Source of the DNA: Magicicada septendecula
Lineage: Eukaryota > Arthropoda > Insecta > Hemiptera > Cicadidae
DNA: 64,000 nt
Direction of reading: 5' to 3'
NCBI GenBank assembly: GCA_034769895.1
Contig: CM068372.1
Coordinates: 372,205,258-372,269,257 of the forward strand
In this document: piece after piece, positions 24,601-35,600 of the stretch
How positions within the stretch are numbered: position 1 is the stretch's first letter
Layout: every line of letters starts with the position of its first letter
Position numbers and translations under genes: made by a program
Notes under the pieces: model-generated
The model's input: only the letters and a program-made list of their open reading frames with translations
What the model was told of the DNA's origin: nothing
The model's database searches: none

Positions 24601-27600
24601 TAAGTATGATTGTTTTTGTTTTGAAAGCTGTTTACAGTGTCATTGTGTTTCATTCGGAATTACATTTAAAGCAGTGGTTCCCAAACTTTTCAGTTCGCGG
24701 CCCTCCCCCCAAATAATTTAAAAATTCACGGACCTCATCTGAGTTCTGAAATAAAACAAACAATAAATATGATAGAAACTCTTATATTGTAATTAAAATG
24801 TATTTAAATTAAAATTCTTTTAATTTCAAAATTATAATATTAATGATCCAAACATAGTTTATGTGAACAATGAAGCTGCTTTTGCACAATTAGCTCTTTA
24901 ATATTGGGTTTAATGTCTGATAATTTCAATATTAAGTAACTCAACGTCAAGTTTATTTCTTAACTTTGACTTTAAAGTACGTGAGCAGGGAGACTGCGTT
25001 TTCACACAAATAAATAGATGAAACACAGTTAAACACTTCAAAGCTCTTTTTCCGAGTTCAGGATAGTCAGTCATTACACATAACCAGAAGTCAGCTATCT
25101 GTAATTGCAAAAACTGTAATTTTAATGAACTGTTAGTTGAAAGTTCTGCCAATGAATCTTCTTCTTGTACTGTAAGAGAGAGGTCTAGTCTGTTCGGCAG
25201 ACAAACAGGTCTGCTACACGATATGATTTAAAGATATTATTAAAGCCATTAGTTTGAAATTACTTTTACAATTACAATTAGTTTGAACCAAAAAAATACC
25301 GGATTCTTCTACTAATTGTTTTAAGATTCTAAAATTTATATTTAGATTTTAGAATCTTAAAAAATCATAGAAAATTATGGTATATTCTATTTTTTCTTAA
25401 AAGCATCTGCGGACCCCCTGAAACATTATTGCAGACCCCACTTTGGAAACCACTGATTTAAAGTGTTCAGAATATAATATATTGTGCACTTCAGAATTAT
25501 AGCATTGTGTGCACGCATGTGCATCCGTGTGTGGGTAAGTATGTAAAAAACTAACAAACAACATTGGTTTGTTAACAGGTGTCAGGATTAGCACATAAAC
25601 AGTGGAACATTACACATGTGGCTGTCAGTGATGGGGCGACAGTTGTAGCCATTAAGAAAGGTGACATTTATGTTTTACATCAGTACCAGACTAGGAAAAT
25701 TGCTTCAAGGTATTTGTTTGTAGATACTGAATTTATATGTCATAGCTGTACATATTTTCTGCTAAAATAATTATGGTTTTTACCCTTTAAATAATAGATA
25801 TTAAAATACAGTAGTACAGTAAAACCTGACCTAACGGCCACCTTTATTCAGCAGTCACCTTAATGAACGGCCACTTTTCTGAGGAACGGATTTTATTTTC
25901 CATAAGATCAATGTAAACTTCCCCTCCATTAAACGGTCATCTATTGCATGTTCAGTCGTCTGGAATACAATACAGTAGACAAAATAGTTTGACAATACAT
26001 ATTTCTAGGAATACTCAAATTGTGTTTATACCTGACTCAACTAAAAGATAAGGCAAACAATGTAACCGTTTGTACCTGCATACTTTTAAATTGACAAAAT
26101 GTTACTTGTAGGCCTACAAAGTAAACTGTCGTAGTCTCCATAACGTTGAAACAATAGTAAGCAGTCAGTTACAAGCGAACGTTTAGAATTTATAGTGGAA
26201 ATTATAACATCCGCATGTGTTTAAGTGTTTTTGTAATTTGTAGTGTAATTTAACAGTGTATCAAAAATAAGTAACAAAGAAAGAGCGTTACTTAACTTTA
26301 AATTAAGAAGCTAAGCAAGTGTTATTTTTGAAAATGATAAGGGCGTTTCAGCAAGGAAACTTACAAAAACTTTCTTAAATTAACGAATCAACAGCATAAT
26401 TAAAAATAAAGACTAAACTTAAAAAGACTGGGAATCCAATATGAATCGGCGCATAATACAAAAACGCAAATCAAAGTGTTGACAAGTCAATAATTCTTTA
26501 CAAGTGGTTTAAATGTGTCCGTTCAAAAAAAGTCCCAGGTAGTGGAACTTTACTGAAATTAAAGTAGAAAATTTTGTAGCAAGCAATGGGTGGCTTAAGT
26601 GTTTTAGTAAACGGCACAACATGTTCAAAACAATTTCGAGTGAAGGTGCGGATATGCCTGTTAATGAAGTCAGTGAATGGAAATAGAGGTTACTGACCAC
26701 GAATTAGGTGACATTTACTACGTTGATACGACTGGATATATTTTATACCTGTACCAAATAAATCCTTAAATTACATGAAGGAGCCTGTAATGTTGGAAAA
26801 ATGGGTAAAGGGAGAGTAACAATTACGTTATGTTATAGTGCTGCTGGCAAAAAGTTAGTTATAGAGCTTTCGTTAGTTATCGGAAAGTCATAAAATCCAG
26901 GGTGTTTCAAAAACTTGGAGACAACATTACGGTGTTGTAGTTGGCAAAACAATATTTACCGCATAATTTTGTTATAGGATAACGTGACATGTCATCCAGT
27001 TTCATCATTATCCAATGTGAGATTCTTATTTATTAGAAACATGACTTCTCTCTTCAGCCATTGAATCAACGACATTTAAACCTTTAATCGGCAAAGAGTT
27101 CTTTGGTCCATTGTTTCATATGGATGACAGCATTTCCCTTGGCGAAGGAAATTAGTGTCCTCGATGCGGTATCCTGGATCAAGACAGCCTGAACAGAGGT
27201 TGCTGCTACCACTACTAAGGAGAATTTTACAAAATGTGGCAGTCAAATTAGAGATGGAGATCTGAAGGCGCAATCACTATATCAAATTTTGCAAGAACTC
27301 CATACACTTGCTTCAGTTGCTGGCCTGCCATGTAATGAAAATAGAGACTCTACCATGCTGTGACGATCTTGAGGGCAATTGGGAAGCTCGACTTCAAGAA
27401 GATTATAAAAGGTAGGTCAAAAGAAATTCTGCATTTACAATGAAAAGTTTTTGAAATGGTCGATTAAAATCTGTATTATTCCGAGATGTTTGCTTTTAGA
27501 ATATAGTAATTTTTCTGCTTTTTGCAGAAACACGTGATGATGACGTACAGAGTAAAAAAGAAGAAATTAAAGAACGTAAAATTAGAGATAGTTTAAAAGA

Positions 27601-30600
27601 AATGTTATAATCTCTTGGGAGGATCGAAAGTATCTGCGTTACTCTCGATAAGGAATGTCAATAGAAACAGCATAGTACATACTATTGTTTTGTCAAAAAT
27701 TACACAGTTAAAAAGAAAACTGCTACCGCAAAACAAAGCACATTTTTTCAAAACGTATATTTCAGATACTGACTATTTTTTTTTTTTTAAGTATAATTTC
27801 TTTATCACATATTGTAATATAAGTATTTTCATTGTAACGTACTTTAAATAGGAATACAACTGCAAGTACATAAAAAAATGGTATAGGTGATTATCCTTCC
27901 TTAATATACTGTATTGTTAGAGGGTGTCCACATTCTGGAAAGTCAGGGAAATCTTCCCCGATGACAGACTTGAGGATAATTTTTTACTCTAGTCTGCTGC
28001 AACCTGTGAAAAATCTGAAAAGTCAGGGAAATCTTCCCTGATGATGGATTTGAGGGGAATTTTGAATGCTCTAGTCTGACGTAACCCAGACTATTGTAGC
28101 ATTTTTTCCAGGTATTTTTCATAAGAAGTGCACAACAATTATATATTTTTTGTTGTGCCCTTGTGTCCTTTTTTCAACCGATTTAGCTAATTCTTTTTCT
28201 ATTTTAAGTTTTTTTAGGCTGCTGACTTAAACTCATTACAATGGCTAACAAGAAATGTTTGTTTAATAAACTTTGGCTGGACAGTAAAGTGTTTCTGGAA
28301 TTTAGTGGTTGGTTGGACTTGGTGGTTAGTGATGCAAATTCGGCTTATTGTCAAGTGTGTCTCAAATCTTTTAAACTAAGCAGTATGGGGAAACAAGCAA
28401 TTGTTTCTCATGCTAAGGGACCAACTCATGTAAAAAACATGAGAGCAAAGGCTTCCCAGCCGGCAATTTCTTTTTTTACTACTCCATCTCCATTAAAAGA
28501 TGTGCAGCCAACACCTTCAACTTCAGCTATAAAAGAATTATTAGTAGTGCCAGGAACAAGTCAAACAAGTTTAAAGAGTTTCAGTGTGAATGAAGATGAT
28601 GTTACGTCAGCCGAAGCAATATGGGCTCTCCACGTCATCACTGGGAAAATGTCTCTCAACTCTTGTGATGAAACCTCTGCAGCCTTCAACAATATGTTTC
28701 CAGACAGTAAAATCACTCGGAGCTTTTCTATGGGCAAGACTAAGGCTTCCTATGTAATAAATCATGGGTTAGCCCCATATTTTCAAGAAATGTTGCAAAA
28801 TAACATGAAACAGTGCTCTGACTATGTTGTTTGTTTTGATGAATCTCTGAACAAATTTGTTCAAAGAGGACAAATGGACTTGTGTGTAAGGTTTTGGGAA
28901 GTAAACCTTCAGAAAGTTTCAACACGATATTGGAATAGTGTATTTTTAGGCAGGGCAACTGCAAATCACTTGTTAGATGGGTTTATTCAAGGGCTCTCCT
29001 TAACTTTAGGAAATATTTTGCAAATCTCAATGGACGGGCCGAATGTTAACCTCAGTTTTATGAAAAAACTCGAGAGCCATTTGCAAGTCTTAAATCCAGA
29101 GGGAAAGTCCCTTCTTGATATTGGCATATGCAGTTTGCATACAGTTAATGGAGCCCTGAAGACTGGGATCTCCAAAACTGGTTGGGAACTTTTTCACTTT
29201 TTTAGATCTCTCTACAGTCTTTTCAAAGATAGCCCAGCTCGGCGAGCAAAATACTCAGATATTACAACCAGCACCTCTTTCCCTTTTAAGTTCACAGCAG
29301 TAAGATGGCTGGAAAATGGTCGGTGTGTAGATCAAACTCTCAAAATATTTGATCATGTCGATAAATTTGTAAAAGAATACAACGAAAAAGACAACAAAAA
29401 CCTGCAATACCTTAGAGAAGCTATGAAAAATCCATTTTTTAAAGCAAAACTAAGTGCTTTCAGAAGCATATTGTCAGACGTTGAGCCGTTCCTGAGAAGG
29501 TTCCAAAGTCAGAAGCCTATGGTCCCTTATCTCTTTACTTCACTGGAACAACTTATGAAAAACCTAATGATGAGATTTGCAAAATATGAAAAAATAGCTG
29601 AAGCAAGTACTACTCAAAAATTAATGAACTTGGACTTGCAAGACAGTGCCAATCTGGTTTCAGTAGAAAAGGTGGACGTTGGTTATGCTGCAGAAAGCTT
29701 AATGAAACAAATTAAATGCTCAGAAAAAGAGAAACTTGTTTTTAAAAATGAGTTCAAAAATCTCCTTACCACCATGATAGAAAAACTCAAGAGAGGAAAG
29801 TCCTTTGAAATCACATTTAGCATGAGGCCTCACTGCCTTAGACCCTAAAATGATAATGCTCAAACCCAGTTTGGCAATAAAAAGGATTGATGTTGTTCTA
29901 GAAAACCTGCACAGCCATAGAAGAATATGTGATAAAAGTGCTGAAAAGGCCAAACGAGAGTTTTCTTTGCTAACTGAAGAAGCTAACGATTTCATTTCCA
30001 AAACATCTGATGACATGGGATTGGACGGATTTTACTATGGCCTTTTAGGAGAAGATAAGAAATATGAAGATCTCTGGTCTGTAATGAAGCTGTGTTTCAT
30101 TTTATCCCATGGTAATGCATCAGTTGAATCTGGCTTTTCTGTCAATAAGCATTTACTAGTTGAAAATCTTCTAGAAGAATCCCTTGTGTCCCAAAGAGTT
30201 ATTTGTGATAGCATAAAGCATCTAGGTGGTTTGAGGAATGTGACTATCAACAGGAGTATGCTTACCTCGGTCAGATCTTCAAGAAGAAGATATCAATCAT
30301 ATTTGGAAAAGAAAAAAGAAATGCAGTCAGAAGAGGAAAAAAAGAAAATAGAGAAAAGGAAAATTGAATTATAGTTGAAAGAGTTGGAAGAAAAAAGAAA
30401 AAAGTTGAAACTTGAAAGAGAAATGGAGGATGTAGAAATTGGGGAAAAGAAAAAACTGCTGGAGAACATGAAGAGATCACACTAGTAAATTTTGAAGGAG
30501 TGCATATTTTTCTTTTTCATTCTCATCCTGTCGGACTGGTTCATTTTCAATTTTGAAAGCTATAGCCGATTATTATAATTATTTGTTACCATGTAAGTTG

Positions 30601-32665
30601 TTCTATTAATTAGTCCATTTTATCTTGTTCATATATTATTTTATTAAGTTCTAGTGAAAATACTCTCATTCTTACGTTACCTAAGGTAATCATGGAAATA
30701 TTTATTTTTAAAATGCCATCAGTGTATTTGTATTTTTCAATAAATAAATAATAAAAAATAAATAAAATAAAAGAGGAAGAAAAAAGAAAGTGGAGAGAGA
30801 ATTAGGCCAGCTATGGGGAAGGTGGAGGCTGGGTTTTCTTTTTTCTTCCTTGTAAAATATAATGCTCAAAGAATTAACATACTATGCATTTTAGTGAGTC
30901 AGGGAAATTTCTGTAAGTAGGTCAGGGAAAGTCAGGGAAAATTAAAACAGAATTTCTGTGGACACCCTGTGTTACAATACCCGCCACCCTTCATTATACG
31001 ACCACCTTTCTAAGCGGCCACATTTTATGGAGACCCAAGCATAGCCGCTTAAGACGGGTTTTACTGTAGTACCCGTGTGTGGTGATGTAGTTTGAAGAGT
31101 GTTGCTTAGTTTTAAGTTCTTGTCTGGAAAACTGATGCTATTTACAAATTCACTGACTAAATTTTTAAGGTTTATGTTACAAGGATCATGGTAATGTTTT
31201 TTTGTAGTTAATTTTATAATGAGAAATGAAACATGGATGTCTCGCACACAGCTGATAATAAGCAACAATCCGTGCAGTGGCTTAACACTTCACTGTCCAC
31301 AAAAAATTCAGCATATCAGCATCAACATAAGAAATGATTACATTTAAGGAAACATTGTAAATGATGCGTTTTACTGTGAGATCCTGAAAACTGTGAACAA
31401 ATACTAGGATGTTGATGGAGAGTCTGTTTACTATAGAGTAACAAACGCTCATGTCATGCAGAAGTTGTTAGACCTTCAAGGACAAAATTTTGGATATCCA
31501 TTGCACAGCTTACATTTCGCACTAAGTGACTGTCAAGAAAAAATGAAACAATATGTGCTAAAAAGACTGACGACATCAGTTAACACTTTGACGCTGATGG
31601 ACGTCATTTGATGTCCTGAAATTTAAATGTGTTTTGCATGATCCCATATGTATAAAGACATCCTTGGAGCTGTTTTGAAATGATGTCAGGCCTTGTAGTA
31701 CCCAAATCATCTGCTAGATCGCATATGCATTCACTTTTGTAGGTAGAGTTGACATGAAACAATGCGCAGCAAACTGTTAAGTTAGTTGGCTAAACACCAC
31801 TTACATCTCAAAATGTTAGATAAGCGTTTCTTGTAAAACAATTACAAAAGCATACCTTTATAAACCAATATATATTATAAAATTATGTAATGTATTGTTT
31901 AATCCATTTCTAACAAGTAAAAATAAAATTGTGAGTTTCTGGTAACAACATGTGTTTTGGCCAATTTTTTACTTCCATGTTCCGTAAGGAAATGGAAGTA
32001 TGGTCATGGCAAAAAAAATCGTGTTCGAGATAACGGCAGATTCTGATTGTACTACCATCAAAACATGAAAAAAAATCATTTTTCGAAAAGTGTCTGTGTG
32101 TAGAATTTTTTCTATGGCAAATGGTAACTGCCACAAATTCAGACAGAATCAAATAATTTTTTGCATACAGCCCTGAATTGTAGAGGACTCAAGGCCTATT
32201 GTTTTTGGTGAAGATCGGTTAAGGGAAAGGGGTAGTTTACCTGCAACGTTTTATGTTTTAACAAGAGTAAAGTGCTTAATTTTGATAAATAAAGTATCCT
32301 GAAAAGAAGGTCATAATAATCCACTGTAGAAAGGTAGATGAAATATCTATAAATGAAAAGGGTAGTTGAAGGGGGGAGGGGGTAATTTTTTTATAAATTA
32401 AAATGGTAGTTGATGATGGAGGAGGTAAATTTTTATAGGTTTTATATGTGTACTATGTTATTGACAACAAAGAAGTAGTTTATATGGAAACATTTCATTT
32501 CACTGTAACAAAATTCTATATTTTTCATTTTAATTTAAATCACGTATGAGTGAAAATATATCGTTCCTGGCAGGCAAGCATATCTCAATTATGTAATGTT
32601 TACTTTTCCAAAGTTTTATTATTGTGATTACCGCAAAAAAAAAGGCCGGCAGGACACACACACAA

Positions 32666-32697
<32 letters not shown>

Positions 32698-35600
32698 CTC
32701 GTTATTTCTGGCCTCACTCATGTTTATTTTCTTATGTTTGCACGCTTTTTAAATGAAAAGTGCCGAAACTCACACCAACACAACGCGTGCAAGCCGAAAA
32801 GGTGGACATCAATTTGCTTCCTGTGGATCGCTGGGCAGTGTTGTTGTATTAAAGCAATTAATACAATCTGTGTACTTCTTTCTATTATGATATGAGAATT
32901 ATAAACTAATATGTGCATGTGTGTATGTATGAAAAATATATAAATATTTTTCTCCTTTGGAAAATTGTTTGCCCCTCCTTGAAAATATTTTGACCTCCCT
33001 GGTGGCTAGTTATTTACTTATTTACTAGCCTGTGTGGAATATAGCGTTATGATATGGATCAGAATGGTGGGCGTTAAACAGGAGACACAAACGTATTAAG
33101 GAAGAAATGTTTTGCTGAGAAATTTATAATTATACGCGTGAACAGAATAGTCGTTCAGGAAATCAGAAGACAAATGGAAAGAAAGAAATCAAGACTCGAT
33201 TTCAAAAAAGAAAAATGACTAATATAGTATTGACAGGAAAGACTTTGATAACACTATATACATCCCTCGGCCCCTCGCAGCGAGAGTCCAATTTCATTAC
33301 AGGAATCAGATCGCAGCTACCTTTAGCTAGCTCTTCGTTTGACCTACAGACATTTCATCCAAAAGTACAGTTCTTCCTCACGAAGGTTGAGGATAGTCTT
33401 AATCCACCTAACATGGTGGTACGATTTTAGCTGATAAGTAATTTCTTCAGAACTCAAGCATCCACTTATTTAATTAATATTTAAATGATTTTAAATATAC
33501 ATTTTAGGACATGGAAGTCATGTATGGTTCTCCATACTGATTTTGTTTCTTCCAAAAACATCACTTTTTTGAAAAGCAATTTCAGGAAAAATAACCAACA
33601 CAATGACATACAGTATACACCGTTTTAAAGAAGCCACTTAGATCTTCATAAAAACATAGGTAGCATATTTGTTTACCATATAGTTTAGAAGATAAAACAT
33701 TTTAAATATATGCCAAAATGACCCGACATGGACGAAGTACTACTATGTTAAGGGCCCGGCATCAAAGTGTTAAGTGCAAGGTGGTTAAGAGATCAGGCAG
33801 GAATCGAGAAACTGATTCCCAGATTCACCAAACCAATTGAGCTCTGTAGTGACTGTTGTGGAAATTAAACAAAAACTATTCTAAAAGCGTTATAACTCAA
33901 CAACAAAATAAAGTGCTTCAGAAAAATTGTGTACCTTTACTTTCTGAAAATCCTTTGTAGTTAATCAGAATTATCTCTCCTACAAGAATCATATTGTAGT
34001 GTTGATAGTATAGAAATGTTAATGATAATGTGACACACAGCACAGATTGTCTAATCACTTGATGCATTGCATAATCAGCAATCAGCATTATAACATAATG
34101 TTTACACTTTCACTTTCTCACCTTTGCAAGTTGGACGTAGAACTTTCACATAAATGTTATATGCAACAGCTGATGTAAAAGTCGACATGGTGTCAGTTGC
34201 ATTTAGCAACGTATACTGGCAGTATAAGTGCAAGATCACATCCAAACAATTTGTAATAATATATACCTTGTACAGTAAAATATTAAGAAAGATAATTAAG
34301 TCTAACTGCTGTATCTGCCGTAGAGTACAAATTGTGTGTGCAAGTGAGTAGTATGTTTTATGTCTGTTGTATTTAGTGTCATGTAAATAAGAACTAATGT
34401 GTACTGTATGAATCTTTTTTTATTTAAACACTAAATAAAAATTTATTTAACATCAAACATTAAATATTATCATTAAAATTATTTAACATTAAATGGACAT
34501 TTTATTTGTCCTTTTTTGATTACTTGAAATTTTGCCTGATACACTTGTTTGAAATTTACCCTCCAAAATTTTATACAAAATTGATGCAAGAAATTGATAT
34601 AAAATTAACTTGAACACAGTATGAACGATGTGTTTCCTAGTACACAATAATATATTGTTTGAGAAAAACTAAAAACCCTTAATACATTTTAGGTATTTGT
34701 TTTTGTTCATTGGATGGAATAAAAATAGCCGTCACGTTTTTGGGTAGTTACTGTCTCAGAAAATATTGTGGCTAACAATTTTGGTCAATGCACGAATTCG
34801 TATGTTGTGAGGAAAGCCACATTGTGGAGATGAACAATAAGAAACGTATGATGTTTGTACAGGCAGCTTGGTGTGGTGAAACTGGCAGTAGTAGGAGGGC
34901 AACTGAATTCTAAACTTGATCCAAAACTGACAGACAGAGGAGGCCATGAACTGCAAGTGTTGGCTCTAATGAACTCTGGCAATCTCATGTACTGGCAGGA
35001 ATCTCTCCCACAGTTTTACAGGTAACTTTTATACATGAATTCTCATATCTTTTATTCTTCAATAGTTACGAATAGTCACAGATTGGTTTGTTGTTGTTGT
35101 TTCCAATGGCTCAATTTGGCTCACGCCATTCTTGATATAGCTTCCTAATAAAGACCAGGTAGGTTTTTTCTATTCTGTCTTTATCCAATTTTTCGCAGAC
35201 CAGGAGGTGGTCCTTGTTCATTTTGTTTGTTTTGTTCGCAAAGAGTGCACATCCCAGAAGGGAGGTTGTTGATCCTGTTGAGGTGCCCTGCTAAGCAGTC
35301 GTTTCCTGTGGCCAAGCAGAAATTAGCAACCAATGATCTTCTTGGAAGTTCTTTATTCCCAGTGTAGAGACTAGATATATATTCATATAGTTTGCCTTTC
35401 AGGTCTTCTCTGGTTCTGTGATGGAAGGAAGTCTGGCAATGCTTTTTAAGTTGTTTAATCCTTCTATCTATTGTACTAAGTCTTGAAGGTTTCTGTTTTA
35501 TAGAGGTGCTCTTTTTAGCCAACTCGTCCGCTGTTTCATTGCTCTTCAGTCCTCTGTATGATGGGACTCACTGTATTACCACTCTCCAAATATTATTTTT

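Larger units (their letters stand above)
25817..31066 (+). mobile_element. Tigger/pogo transposon 2, with nested hAT
   Basis: CAGTAAAACCTGACCTAACG at the left and its diverged complement ending GGGTTTTACTG at 31066. TA flanks are at 25815-25816 and 31067-31068. GGCCAC motifs recur close to both ends. The transposase is badly decayed. A 3.05-kb hAT (27921-30968) sits near its 3' end. The whole lies in IBTK intron 5. Confidence 0.88.
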
